The position numbers were made by a program, and so were the translations under genes. Below the pieces are notes generated by a model that ran no database searches, was not told where the DNA came from, and worked only from the letters and a program-made list of their open reading frames with translations. Positions 11,006-24,649 of a stretch of DNA of 64,000 nt are shown one piece after another (the stretch's first letter is position 1; every line of letters starts with the position of its first letter). The DNA is from Physcomitrium patens (lineage: Eukaryota > Streptophyta > Bryopsida > Funariales > Funariaceae), in assembly GCF_000002425.4 (NCBI RefSeq), contig NC_037255.1, positions 7,880,063 through 7,944,062 on the forward strand, read 5' to 3'.

Positions 11006-13646
11006 AAAAGATATAAAATTATATATCATTCATAACATCAAACATGTAAGAATTATACAATCCTTAAACACCTAGACTACAACAAATATATACATATATA
11101 CATACAAGGTCTATCTTATGCATAATGTACAAAGTCCTAACATAGCAAAACAATAAATAAAAATAACATTATTCAAAATAATTTGTGATACATTCTTAAA
11201 GTTTAAATAGCTATCTCACTTCCATGGCAACACTTCATCTTGTCAAAACCTCCTTGCTGTACTCTTGCAACAACTTCTAGTTCCATTGCACCTCTAGTTA
11301 TCACACAAGTCCTTTTCTCACCACATACTTCACTAAAGAAAGTTGGGACTTTAGACCTAAGACCTATTGTATTTGAGACTTAGTCTAACTCCTAACTTAA
11401 TGCAAATAATTGTCTATTGTATTATATGATATATATCTATAAACAAAAGCCTCATCATTTCTAATTGTTGAAAATGTCTAAATGAATTTGATGTAGTTTG
11501 TAGCAATAATAATAAAAACAATAAAAGTACTTTGATAATTTGCATCATTTCAGTACTCACAAAGTATATTTCTAACAATTTAGAAAAACAAAATTAGCAT
11601 GTCACGTATAGAAAAAAAATTAGTTTTAATTAACACAGAGATATAATTTTATAATAACTAAAATTTTCCTCAGAGTCAAGTTATTGTACACCATGTATTC
11701 TAGATTTTTCAAAATCATACACAAACAATAGTTAACTTGGAAGTAGATAGATCATGTATAAAAATAAAAAATAATACAGTAAAACTGGAAGTATGAAGAC
11801 TACTGTTTCTCTATTTCGTGTAGATGATTCAATTCAACAAGAGCAAATTAATCATAAAAATATTGGCCTTGGATTTTCATAGACAGATAAAAATGGAGCA
11901 TGCTAAAGTTACTTGTAATTTTTTCTCAGATACTACTTTTTTTAGATTGTAAAAACCAAGTTGAAATTAATAATAATTAAAACATAAATAAGATGAAACA
12001 GATGCATCTGAAGTTTTAAGTAATAATCTTTGAATATAAATGATTAGAGAAAACAATAAAAAAAATCAAGGAACAAAAGAAGTAAAACTACAAAATACTG
12101 AGCACATGTTGTTTATGTTGAAAACATTTATGTACGTATGTTTGTATAAATTTATCTATATTTTATGGTGTACTTTCCTAATAGTTTACCATTGTGAGCA
12201 TAACATAGTGAACAGTCAGATGATAAAAATAGCTGCACTTGTGCATGAACTTATTCAAACAAACTTGAATATAAAGGATCAGACTTGCAGTTTGTGGGAC
12301 TAGTTTCTTCAGAGATTTTCCTCCCTCCTTAATATCAGCAACCACATGAACACCAAATATAAAATTATAAAAAAAACATATATTTACTGATTCAGGTTGT
12401 GCAATCGTACAACATAAATCATACTTAAGTGTGTTAAAACATTTGTATAATATTTTTAGTTTCTTCTTCTGTCTTAACAGAAGAAGATCACTTCATAATT
12501 TATAATTCTCCCGATTATAAGTTATTGAAAACAGGTGTAGAAACATTACGCTAAAAATAACAATAACCTCATGGATGAATGTCGCCTACTTATGGGACAT
12601 CCATCCATGCGACTCCCCATGTAATCATCCATCCATGAACCACTGTCCGCTCGCACCCCCCTCCTCAAGCCTGGGCTTGGGTGTTGCGGTGCGGTGTCGG
12701 TACAGTGTAAATCCTCATGGGCGATGAATTTCCGTTCCCAACGAACTATCTATCCTCGAACAAAAGGGGTGGAAATATTTCGCCCATCTCTGACCTCTTG
12801 AGAGCAGGTCCATGCAAACCCGCGTCGATATCCCACATCCTGGCAGACCGCGTTGGAGGCAAATGCTGTATCCACCGTAACGTTTTCCCCAAAGCAACAG
12901 CCAAGCTTACACTACAACGCCGAATGACACGGTCGATGGCTTCGAACAGGTCCGCCGCACATCGGTTACTGCTCGCAACCACTCCCAGTAACCAACCTTC
13001 GTAGTAGTGAGGGACGTGCTCAGTCGTCATGGCCACACCTACATGAAATCCACGTTCCCGATCAGCAAGTCCACGAGGTCTGGTCTGCCTCAGAAGCACA
13101 CGAAATTGAGTTCAAGCGATATAGTGATGAGCTCTTCAAACGCGTGTCCATCGACCCTGCCAATCAAAACTTGTGTGTGGCTCAACCATGGCCATCAAAC
13201 TCTGTGGTGTTCGCACAAATCAAAAGACGACATTCACAGTGTGAAAAGTGTAAAGCACCGTCGAATGATGCAACCTACAGATTCGGTACACCCCTCACGA
13301 CTCACTCGTATCAACGAAGCTCCAACCGATCAGTCAGTTCAGCGAGCAAGCGGCAGACGAGTTCCACAGGAGACACAGCATCCAGCGGCACGAGATCTCG
13401 TCGCCGTTCAGACAGTCATCGATCGTCAGCTGCAAACTCTAGTACCAGCGAGGACACTTGCAAGCAACACATAATCTGGTCACCTCACAATTCACTCACC
13501 GACTGAAAAGATGCAAAGCTCATGAAGTAACCTCGCCTTATTCACGATCAGAGCAGCGCCACCAGAGTCGAAGACACCTCGGAGATGAAGAGACCTTGGA
13601 ATGCAAGCACCCGAAGAGTGCAAATATAATGATGGCAAGGATTGCT
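10430..13646. repeat. Large interspersed repeat, copy A
   Basis: Colinear with 28950-33815. Shared landmarks include GAGAAAATCTAATCTAA at the left and GGCAAGGATTGCTG at the right, where the copies diverge. The left 2 kb is AT-rich; the right kb (12.56-13.65 kb) is much more GC-rich and nearly identical between copies. Open frames of 95-155 codons occur on both strands of the GC-rich part, but I recognise no protein family and cannot tell which frame, if any, is coding. Copy A has about 120 bp (near 12555-12676) that copy B lacks. I see no LTRs, TIRs or transposase; a non-autonomous element carrying captured sequence is possible. Confidence 0.75.
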
Positions 13647-14721
13647 GCTGCGAGGTTATACAATAGGTTTTGATATTCAAATGCTTTTGTAGAAGTTTGA
13701 TTGTTCAATGGCTTATTTGAATTGGAGATTGATCACTTAGATTGGAGATTAAGTTGATGTTGTCAAGAATTTGAATAATGTGAGTTTTATATTCTTTTGA
13801 TATCTAAGGTTTAAGTATAGATTTTTAGGCCTATATCTACAATTCTTTTTGTAGAAAGCCAATAAATTAAAGCAAAATTATTTGATGGTGAGATTAGTAA
13901 CTTTTTATTTATTTTTAATTATAAATTTAGATTTTTTTATTATTTCTTAATATTCTATGTGAGTTTGTACTAAAAGCATCATTTTCTACATGAAGAAAGT
14001 AATATAGTAGCAAATTTATGGTTTGAATATTCTAGAATTGCTTCTATTTGAAAGAAGTGTTCTATTATAAAATAAATATGCCAATTAATTTGGAATACTA
14101 TTAAAAATATTATTTTAATTTTTAATTTTAATTATATTTTAAATATTAAATTTAAATGTTAAATCTTTTGAATAATATTTTTATTAATTTCATTATTAAT
14201 TTTGATTTTGATTTTGATTTTAATGTTAAATTTTTTGAGTGAATAATATTACATTATTTAAATTATTTATTTTTTTGATTCATTATATTTTTATTTTTTA
14301 ATGTGTAATTATTTTAATATATACTTAGAATCTTAAGCATTATAAAGTTGATTATAATCCAAAGTATATGCTATCATAGGTTGATATCAACAGTATGGTA
14401 GGAATAAGTAATGAATTGCTAAGTCAAAGTGAGTTATTAGAAATTAACTCCAATACTTGTAAATATGATCAATATAATAGCACAAGTGAGTCAAACTCTC
14501 ATATTAAGATTCAAGTTGACAATATTGAAGCTTTTGAAATTCAACATTCACAAATTAGAAGAATTTTTAGAGGAGACAAAGTTTCCAGAAGAAGCCAAGG
14601 CAATGTGATTAGAGGAGGGACGAAGAAAAAACCATTAAGAAAGGAAGCTGGACAATTCAAGTGGAATTGTAGATATGATGAAGATGAGGATAGAAAGTGG
14701 GGTGTTGCTCTTCAACAACCT
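13647..14721. other. AT-rich spacer with one unrecognised open frame
   Basis: Mostly A/T with short direct repeats of TTTTGATTTTGAT type near 14200. A 115-codon plus-strand frame at 14395-14742 begins with ATG and is Lys/Arg/Asp-rich near its end; it stops inside the inverted-repeat element that follows. It matches no family I know and is probably repeat-derived. Confidence 0.4.
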
Positions 14722-17690
14722 CAACAATGTTGTATAATGTGAATTTTTGCTTAAGAATGTACTGGGCATCTAGTTATGGAAGGTAAATAAAAAATGCAAC
14801 AACAAGATCCTGCTAAGTGTAATAGAATCTTAATTAAATTCTAAATAATCCTTAATAATCCTAATCAAACTTTAACCAATTTAAAAGAAATTTAAATAAA
14901 ATTACAAAAGAAATATAAAAATTCATAAATTAATCTAAGAAAGTAATGATAAAGAAATCATAAAGAAATATAAAAATAAAATATTAAAAATATTAAAAAT
15001 AAAAATCCTAAATAAATCCTAAAAAAATACTAAAAAAAACCTTAATCAAATATTGATGTAGCTCTAATCAAATTCTATTCAAATTATAACAATCTTAAAC
15101 AAATTTCAACAAAATCTTAATCAAATTATTATTAAAACTTAATCAAATCTTTATATAATCTTAATTCAATCCTAATTAAATCATAACTAAATCTTAATGA
15201 AATTTCAACCAAATCCTAAACCAAATTCTAATAAAATCCTAATAAAATCCTCAATTCTAAACTAAATTCTAATAAAGTCCTAATAAAATTATATACCCTA
15301 AACTAATTTCAAAACAAATCTTAAACAATCCAAAAAAAATCCTAAATAAATCTTAATCACTTTTTAAACCTATTTTAAAATCTTAATAAATATTAATTGA
15401 ACTATTGATCTTGACTAAATATTTTATCACATTTTAATCAACAAAAAATTAACAAGCATAAAAAATTTGAGGAGAATCAAATTTATCAATTAAAAGAAAT
15501 ACTTCTAAACCTCTTAGATATTAGTTGCCCTCCTTCTTTATATGAATGTTGATCTTCCAATAGTGTTTTCTCCTTATTAAACCATTAAATTACTCTAAAA
15601 ATTGGCTAGTGTATAGATTGTCAAGTCTGATTTTTTTTGACCAATTTTTACTTTAATCGAATAGGAAGATGTTGTGAGATTGCAAAAGCCCTCACTAATC
15701 CTAAATTTCATTTATCTAAGACCATAATCCACAAAAAAAATTTATAACTATTAATTTAACTTTTAAATTAATATCAATTTTTTCTAATAAACTTAAGACA
15801 AATACAATTATAAATCTAAAAAATTTAACTTGTAAATATACTTTGTCATTTATAAAATATTCAAATTTGTAAACTTTTTATTTTTCAAAATCCAAACCTA
15901 CTAAATACATCTTCCACTTTGAAAAGCCTTCAAAACCTTAATATACCTTTGAATTAAAGAAATAAACTTCAAAATCCTATCACAAGTTTGCTTTCAAATC
16001 CCATTCATTAATTAATCAAAGAAACTTGGAATTATAGTGGATATGCCATCTTGTGTCTTAAGATTTGATTTCAATCTAGATTCACAACTATTCCTCTATG
16101 AGTATCAATTCTTAATATTTTAAGGTGATTTTTGATAAAATCTATTTTTTAATCTTATTGTAAAAATATCTATATCAATTATTTATCTCATTTATTTTGA
16201 TTTGACTCACTTATGCTTCTATAAAGTAAATAGAAGTATCTTATTTAAGAAGGCCACATTAGCATTTATTAATTTTTATTATTTCTTTTCTATTATCTAT
16301 ATTTTAAAATAATTTACTAAAATATTTTAATTTAAGCTCTTTTATAGTATAATTTTTTCTTTTTTCTTTTACTACATAGGCATGTTATCACACAAAAATG
16401 TAAAGGATACCATGGACATTTGAATAACTTTACAACATGTTAACAATTGATATTTACAACCACCACCATTAAAACAATGTTTGAGCAATACTATCAATGT
16501 AAGAAGGAATTTTCTATAGAGAGATGAGCAAATGAGAGCAACATTAGGAAAGTATGGAGAACATGGAAGCATCAAAAAATTAAAATCAAATCAAGATATT
16601 CTACATATAATTTTTAGGGAGTGGTATTATGGAAGATAATCTTCCAAAAAAAAAAGTTTAAGAGGCATTAATTATGGACAAAGAAAGCAAGTTTGTGAAG
16701 TACATTTTAGCCATGTTTGATTAGGCCTAAGTCTCATATTGTTGTATTATAACACAACTATTAGGTGATAGAAGAAAAAAAATTATTACATTATTAAAAA
16801 TAAAAATATTTTAGCAAATTATTTTAAAAATATAGACAATAGACAAGGAGATAGTAAAAACTAATAAATATTAATGCTACCTTTGTATAAAAGAGACTTC
16901 TATTTACTTTATAAGGCCATAAATTAAGCAAAGTAAAGTAGATTAATAAAATAAATTATATAAGTATTTTTAGAAGGAAGTTAAAAATAGGTTTTATCAA
17001 AATTTATTCTAAAATACCAAGAATTGATACCAAAAGAGGATCAGTTGTGAACGAAGGTCAAAATCAGATCTCAAGGCACAAAACCATGCACCAATGGAAA
17101 TTCTAAGGTTTTTTAGTTGATCAAAGAATAGGATATGAGAGCGAACTTGTGAGAGGTTTTTGAAGAGTTTATTTCATATGATTTGAAGGCATATTGTTTT
17201 TTTGAGGGCCTTTCAAAGTAAAAAATATACTAATTAGTTTTGGATTTTGAAAAATAAAATGAAGTTTACAAATTTTAAAATTTTGTGAGTTTTGTAGCAA
17301 ATTTATGAATGATATTTTGTGATATTATCATTGTACTTATTGATTATGTGTTTGAAAAATTTGATGTCAATCAAATGATTAGATTGAAGGATATGAAAGC
17401 TTTATTGGATTCAAATCTCAGATAGTTAAAATTTAAGATTAGTGAGGGTTTTTTTTTTTAAAATTAATTTATAACTTTTTTGTATTTCTTTAATAATTTC
17501 TTTCGGTTTTTTTTGGATTAGTTTAGTTAAATTTTATTAGGTTTGTTAAGGATCAATTAAAGTTTATTAAATATTCTATTAGATTTGGTAGGATCTTGTT
17601 GTTGTATTTTTTATTCATCTTCCATAGCTACGTACTTTGTTCATTCTCAAACAAGAATTCATGTTATACAACAATATTACTATTGAAGTG
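14722..17690. mobile_element. Long imperfect inverted-repeat (foldback/TIR) element
   Basis: The left end near 14749-14815 (TTATGGAAGGTAAATAAAA followed by a CAACAACAAGATCCT block) reappears reverse-complemented at about 17585-17650. An inner pair, about 16020-16150 and 16960-17110, also matches in reverse complement. Arms are about 1.65 kb (left, 14.72-16.39) and 0.95 kb (right, 16.74-17.69) around a 0.35 kb loop. The left arm is longer because of an expanded AATCCTAAT-type degenerate tandem tract. No transposase lies inside; a 67-codon minus frame in the loop is not recognisable. It fits a non-autonomous Mutator-like or foldback element. Confidence 0.7.
14810..15440. repeat. Degenerate 10-12 nt minisatellite in the inverted-repeat arm
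   Basis: Dozens of imperfect copies of motifs such as TAATCAAATCC, TAATAAAATCC and TAAATCCTAA run head to tail. The same style of tract recurs at 24740-25320. The right arm of the inverted repeat holds only a short version, near 17520-17600. Confidence 0.7.
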
Positions 17691-20295
17691 GCAAGTCTAC
17701 CCATAAATCATAGGATTGCACATTCTAATCCTACCATCTCACACATTGCATGTCGTACAACCTCTAGATATATATATATATTTGAACTATTTAAGACGTA
17801 TTTTAAAAAATATCAGGATTTTTGAATATCCAAAAACTTAAAATATTGTACATAGAAGCGAATTCTTGTGCATTGGATGTTCTTGAACTTAAAACATGCT
17901 TTGACAATGAACAATATTACCAAAAGTTTCAACTCTGTCAAAATCTTAAAACTTGACCGAATAGCAATAGATAATTATATGGACCTAAGCAAAACATACA
18001 TACAATTTATAAAAGAAGTTGAACAAGGTAAAATAACTTAATTGGAAATTTTGCAAAGAAGAAAGGTAATAGCATATAATTATTTGATAAAGATATATGT
18101 GCCTTATTAATTCATAATATTGCAACAAATTTAGAGCTTGTTCAAAATTCCACCACTCAATTTTTTTACTAACAAAAACATATCAGATTTGGAGTAGGCA
18201 AAAGAAGTTGGTGGATTAGATCTTGTATGCCTTAATCCGAAATCCATAACTTGCTTCTTAATAGTGCCCACGATCAAAAATACACCCAATCTAATGAATT
18301 GCAATGTAGATTTCGTGTTAGATTTTTTTAAATCATTAATGCTAACTATAGAGGGATACATGAGTATTGTGTAGTTTATTAAAGATTAAAATTCTGAATA
18401 AAAAAGAAGAAAGAAAGAATTCAATTTTCACAAAAAGAATCAAAACACAAAAGATTGGTAGATCTAGAAAAGAAGAGGATTTTAAAAGAACCTTATTAGA
18501 TTGTGTAGCCAACAAACAAGTCTATAAAGTTATTGAATGAGAGACTATCCTAGAAGTGCACACTTATAAGATACTTGAATAACAAGCTATACGCAAAGTG
18601 GCTATATGTGCAAACGAAGTACAATGCTTACAACGCCAAACCTTATAGATGAAGTTTTGCATACTATAGCTTGTAAGAGGATTTTTAAGATTGTCAACGT
18701 GATTTGGTGTTGACATTCTTGCACATAATGCAAAGAGATTTTTGGACTTGTTTGATACTATGGGAGGATTTTCAATCTATATTGGCAATGCACGAAAGAC
18801 AGAAGGGAAGATCCTCTATCCAGTTTGGTACTATAGACGTATTACCAGCCTTGGTTGGCATTACGAAAGATTTTCTTGTCAAATTCAATATTGTAGGGCT
18901 GTCATTTGCCCTAGTCAACATTGCAGAGAGGTCTTCCATTGAATTTAGTATTATAAAGAGGTTGTTTAACACTCCAATTCAAACTACAAGACATTACAAA
19001 GGTGAGTAAAGATTGTTAGTGCTAAGACTCTAGCATGGAATATAGATGTGAAAATAATTTAGGACCTTTTGATGAACACACAAATACAAAAGTTGGATTT
19101 GATACTTGTGCAAGCCTACTTGAAACTAATTTGCAACATCTACCTTTACTATTGCAATTAAGTACTTTACTACAATCTCCAGTATATAGGTCACTTTGCA
19201 TTCTATAGCACCATATAGTATACAAGTTATAATTCATAAGTGGCCCTCATTTTTTCTTTGAGAGGCCATTTCAAAACTATATTAACTTTATAAAATCCAT
19301 ATTGCAATCACATCAATTGCCCATTTATCCAAACCTCACAACTCTGCAATACATTTTGATAGCTTATCTATTGTCTTTGTAATCCTATGTTGGAGAGAAG
19401 TCTTTAGAAAGTCATTGTAGTGGAATCAAAAGTTAGAGGATGTATGAGATATTATTTGGAGATGAGAAAAAACAAGAAATAATGGTGGAAAAAATTCTAC
19501 TCTAACATATACATCTATAAGTAGTACAGAATTAAGTAAACTTTCATATCATAATTAGATGCCATACATCATGGTTATACAAAACTTATATTCTTGGTTT
19601 TGTAACCTACTACTAGTGAAAATTAAATTAGCTTATATATTAAAAATAGATTAAAGAAAATATTTAGTTAAAAAATTTATATTAATTTTATTTTTTCAGA
19701 TTGTATGGTGTGAAAATACTTCAAATCTTCTTAATTTCTATTTTTTAAAATTGAAGTATTTTTATTTTTATTTTTACACCTATTGGATATATATTGAAAT
19801 ATTTAAATTATCAAGAATAGATTTTCTATCTTAATTAATTTTAATATTATAATTTACTATAAATTATATAAATTTATCAAGAATAGATTGTCTAATTTAT
19901 AAATGGCAACATTAATTCTTGAATTAGAATTGTATTAATTATCATCCAAAAGTCAATTTTTTTTTTGTATATTTATTTATTAGTTTTAAAGTTTAAATTA
20001 TTTTATTTAAAAAATTAAAAAATTATTTCCTAAAGGTGAATAAAATATTTTAACAAGCTTATTACTATTTATTCACTTAAATTAAATATTTTGGATCTAT
20101 ATTTCTTCCAACTAATAAATAGTTCTTATTAAATATAATTTATTTTTATAATGTACATGGCTGTAGTAATTTTAATTTATTCTTTTTTTATAGTAATTAC
20201 AATGTATCTACAACAAATAAATAAATAAAAAATCTTTATTTTCTTTACTCATAATAATAAAAGAATTTAGTAAAAAGTCTTAATAAATTCTCCAA

Positions 20296-20305
20296 ATATA
20301 TATAT

Positions 20306-20378
<73 letters not shown>

Positions 20379-20388
20379 TGTATATATA
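20296..20388. repeat. (TA)n(TG)n microsatellite
   Basis: An AT/TA run with one GATA interruption passes directly into an uninterrupted TG run and ends in another short TA block. Confidence 0.95.
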
Positions 20389-20846
20389 ACATATAATTAA
20401 GCTTAAATAAAATATAGGTTAAGATTATAGGTTTATTTTTGAAATAAAAAGAAATTAATTTAGATATTTTGTATATATATGTGATCTTAAATTAAAAATA
20501 GAATATAAAAAATAAAATTTAAAACTAAAGTTAGTAATTAGTATTGCTTCTAAATGTACAAGCTAACAAGAAAGCAATGTAGAAGCTTTAAAAAACCATG
20601 AGGTTTGTAGGATACTTCTATAGTATAATTTTAAATCTGTTTTTTTTAGAGATAAGTTTCGATTTGTAAATAGTATACATAATGGTACTAATAGAATACA
20701 AGAAAAATAAATTAATTAATCTTTTATTTTATATTATCTTGCTAATTATATTCTTAATCATATATTAAAAGATACTATAGACAATTCTATAGAAATATTA
20801 ATGAGAAAGAAAAATAATCTAATGGTCTTTTTACATGTTTATGAAA

Positions 20847-20848
<2 letters not shown>

Positions 20849-20907
<59 letters not shown>
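20849..20907. repeat. (AT)n(AG)n microsatellite
   Basis: A perfect AT run passes into a perfect AG run, the same arrangement as the right half of the compound tract in the TFIIB-like intron. Confidence 0.95.
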
Positions 20908-20910
<3 letters not shown>

Positions 20911-21232
20911 GATTAGAGGTATAAAAGAGAGTTTTTTAAAATAATTAAATAATTAAATAATAATTATAATTTAATTTATTTTCTAATATTAATTAATCAT
21001 ATTTTTTTACAATTTTATATTCTATATCTAATTTATTAATCAAATAATTTATAGATATGCCATAAAATTAGTAGTTGGAAGTAAAATTATTGACTTCGGA
21101 TAAAGAAAAAACTAAGAGTCTTATCCATATAAAAAGATTTAGGATTTTTAATTTGATGTAAGCTTAATTAAAATATTGAATTAGAATGATATTAAATCAA
21201 ATAGATAAAGAAAGATAAAATATAATAGGTGT

Positions 21233-21233
<1 letters not shown>

Positions 21234-21268
<35 letters not shown>
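21234..21268. repeat. (AT)n microsatellite
   Basis: Perfect alternating AT run in AT-rich repeat DNA. Confidence 0.9.
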
Positions 21269-21271
<3 letters not shown>

Positions 21272-22696
21272 GTTTTTATTTTTTTAAAACTTTATAGAAA
21301 TAATATATCATCTTAAGAAATTTCTATTAAAATCCTCTAATAGTAGTTTAAATAGAAAAAACATTAGAAGTTTAAATTACAAGCTTTTAGTTTAGAAATT
21401 AAAAAATACATAAAAAAAAATGATCAAAATCATATGTATGTGTGTTGATTTCGCTTTTGATTTATATTTCTTTCTTAGCTTATAAATTCATCTTATCAAT
21501 AAAACTTTGGTTATCACATTCTAATCTAGTTTATCACTTATTTACAATTTTTAAAATTATTTAATCACAAGAAAAAATCTAAGTAATAACTTAGTATCTT
21601 TGGATTTAGAATTGTCATATATTTTTACATTCAAGTTAATTGGATCTAAAAATATGTATTAATTTAAATTAAAAACTTAATCATATAAGAATTTTTATAT
21701 TAGTTTCTTATTTCAATTAAAAGATAGAAATTTAAGATCTAAACTTCAAAGATTTTGAAATTATAGAAATCTTTGTATATCAAATAATTATATTGACAAT
21801 AAAATCTTAGCTCTATCTCTAATACAGATGTTGATAAAATAATAATCTTTGATATACATATTTTTTTTCTAAAATGAGTTTAATATTAATCCATAATTAT
21901 TAAAAAAAATCTTAATTCTAGAAATATTTTGAAAAGTTGCTCAGCTATATAACATACAATATTTTTTTCTTTTTCTTTTTTAAATTAAATTTCTATTTTT
22001 TGTATTTAAAGAATTTGTTACTAATCACAATCCTACAATGAAAGTTAAAAATTTACATATTTTTATAGTAGTATGTATATTCTTTTAGAAGAGACTCTCC
22101 TAAAATGACTTCATAAAAGTTGATTTTAAATTCTTCTTTTTTTTAGTTAGTGAAGGCATGTAAAAATATTATTTAATTATATTTTGTAAATAAAGAAGTT
22201 AACATTATAGGTAATATACAAAGCCTATATTGTTGTTATTAAGAGTTATTAGTAGAATCCTAAGAAATGTTATTCTATCTTTATATATGATTAATAGTAG
22301 AAGATCTTATTTAGTTGTTAGTGAAAGAATTGTAATTTTAGCAAGATTGCACTTGAAATTTGAAATAGACTACAACACCAATTCTCTTGTGGTAGTTGGC
22401 AAACCTAACTGTTGAGATGATTGGTGCTATAATATTGGGCTTAGACTAAGATGTGAAAAAAATAAATGTTATAACTTAACCAAAATTAAAAAAATAATCC
22501 TATAAAACCAAATTTTAAATAATTTTTAAATAAAAAAATTAAAAAAAATGAAATAAGAAAACTTTAATTTTAAAATAATACACATAATAAGGACTTGATA
22601 AAAATAGTAAGTTAAATCTCTATAATAAATATTAAAACCTTGACTGGCTACAAAAAAGAACTAATGATTTGAATCTCTTAAATTTAAATCAAGCTT

Positions 22697-22717
22697 GTAT
22701 GTATGTATGTATATGTA

Positions 22718-22748
<31 letters not shown>
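22697..22748. repeat. (TATG)n(AT)n microsatellite
   Basis: A few GTAT units followed by a perfect AT run. Confidence 0.9.
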
Positions 22749-23100
22749 TTTTCTAGAGTTTAATATGCTCCAAGTTAAATACACTCACTTCAATTGTACT
22801 CTTCAAGTCACATTTGACTAATCACATTTGAAAGCTTAATCACTAGAAAGCATCAGTCTCCAGAAAACAAAACAAAAAGAGAGCAAGTGTTGAGACAAAA
22901 AGGGGAATTATTGGCACTGTTGTTTCCAAATACAGAGAGCTTGACCGAATAAATCTCATGTCGGAGGAGCAGTCCCACTTATTGATATAAACAAGAATAA
23001 CAATAACAATAAATCAAGTTTGGATCCATTCCCACCAAGACCCACTATCAACCTTTCGCAAGTTTAAACTGCAAAAAGCTCATTTCTTTCCCACCCAGAA

Positions 23101-23246
23101 TAGGTGATCGGTGCTACGCGCGTCGAAACTCAGGCGATCGATTGTGCGATTCCAGGCCACCAGGCGTTCTAGACCAGTCGGTGATATTGTGGTGTCACCG
23201 CATGACACTGAATACGATGCACACACTCCCTCACTCACTCACTCGC

Positions 23247-23283
<37 letters not shown>

Positions 23284-23650
23284 CCCATATCAAAGAGAGT
23301 AGAATATCACGTTCACCAGCCACTGCGACAAGAATCACATATATCGTAACAGTGGCTGCCTCGTTTCCGCGTCTAGATTCTCAGTGTCTTGGCGTAGAAC
23401 TCGCAGCTATGTCGTTTGTTGACACTGGAGGCTTGATATTTGTTATATCTGTCTGTTCACAAGGTCTCAGTTACTGTTTCACTTTGTGAGGTCCGGGCTC
23501 TGGCAATGAAGTGAGAGTTTGTGGGAGGATTCGGGGGGTGGAAGCGTGTCATGTTACTTTGTTGTCAAGTTTGGGAGTTGAGAAGACTGCAATGGGTATG
23601 TGTGCTGTGCGTGGTTCACTGGTGATGAGGTCAGCTGAAGAAGAAGGAGA
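23101..23650. other. GC-richer island resembling a gene promoter/leader
   Basis: An island of higher GC inside AT-rich DNA, with a (GA)n tract at about 23248-23280 and G/T-rich sequence near 23500-23650 like the leaders of real genes here. A short plus frame ends at 23717, but its end overlaps the transposase relic on the other strand. It may be the orphaned 5' end of a gene cut off by transposon insertion; there is no protein evidence. Confidence 0.3.
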
Positions 23651-23656
23651 GGCGAC

Positions 23657-24281
23657 TCAGAGAAGCACGATGAGCACTAGTACAACATGTTGCAAACCAT
23701 GTAAGCTTGCATTATAGACAGCAAATAATTCAAGAAAGCAATTTTCTTTACTACTAATTTTGTATAACTTCCAATATTTGTTGTTTTGATTTAGTGACAA
23801 TATGCTTTTAGGGTTGGTGTAGTGTTCATAGCAACCAATTAGCTCAAAAATAATCATTTCTTTTTCATGCCATTCCATCACATAAGACATATGAATACTC
23901 TCATTATGTAAGATATTATTTTGGATATCTACAATTCTATATTGTGGTATCTCTTCAAACTTTTTTTTATGTTGTCCAAAATCAAATTAGTGACAACTTG
24001 TTAGTTGCCAAGTACTCAACACCAATACATGTGTATTTAGAAACAAATGCTTGAATGACAAATTTACCTGTACATGTCAATTGTAATTGTGATGCATGTA
24101 GTCTCCATTTGCAAGTATTATTGCAACACTTCATATTATACCTTGTTTGGTCAAATTTCATAATAGATGTGTCAAAATTCTTGCTAATCACATCATGATA
24201 AATTACTTCCTTCAATTTATTACTACTATCAAAAATAAAATCTAAAATAAGAAAATTGTCATATTGAAGTATGATTCTCAC
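23657..24281 (-). pseudogene. Mutator-like (MULE) transposase, N-terminal relic
   Basis: Two minus-strand frames in series look like the start of MuDR-type transposases. The first (24281-23982) has RYNMKCCNNTCKWRLHAS, then FVIQAFVSKYTCIG, matching the Cys-rich N-terminal MULE module (C...C-W-R-L/I-x-A-S ... H/Y-T-C). The second (23890-23657) has MSYVMEWHEKEMI and FLELFAVYNASLHGL, which align by eye with the V-S-Y-x-K-A-W and F...I-x-G-(F/W) blocks that precede the catalytic core. The frames are separated by stops and the DDE core is missing, because GC-rich unrelated DNA begins at about 23650. The copy is therefore dead. Family assignment rests on these motifs only. Confidence 0.65.
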
Positions 24282-24649
24282 TCAAAAAGTTCTTGAGAAG
24301 ATAAACTTGTTAAAAATCTAGATTTTGTTAATTGTGCATAATATGCAAATATAAAATTTAAATTTTGTTGTTAAGAGAAATCAATCATTGTCATCTCAAA
24401 GTTGAAATTATGATACACTATTATGTAAGTATTGTACTTCAATCCTATGCCAACAATAAAATAAAATAAAATTTAAGAAGGACGCCCTCTACTCTTCACT
24501 TTTTTCTACATCTAATATCTATCTGTCTACTCACAAGACCTATCAAATGAGCCTCTTTGCCCTATTATTGTAGATATGAACACCTTATAGATTGTCCTTC
24601 TACCATATTGCTATAGACATCAATACTTCATCAATTATCCTTCTGCAGT

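Larger units (their letters stand above)
17691..23100. other. AT-rich repeat-derived DNA, no convincing gene
   Basis: Open frames up to 101 codons (18704-19009, plus; 18131-18361, minus) resemble no known family. The tract holds several microsatellites and short A/T repeats, the signature of decayed transposable DNA. No RNA gene was seen. Confidence 0.5.

Noticed and set aside
13007-13474. 155-codon plus-strand frame repeated at 31735-32202
   Set aside because: Starts from GTG, overlaps equally long frames in other phases and on the minus strand, and matches no family. Conservation is explained by recent duplication of the DNA.
23511-23717. Orphan first exon ending at a GTAAGC donor
   Set aside because: Its end overlaps the MULE relic read on the other strand, so the donor is probably transposon sequence; only the GC-rich island itself is kept as an observation.
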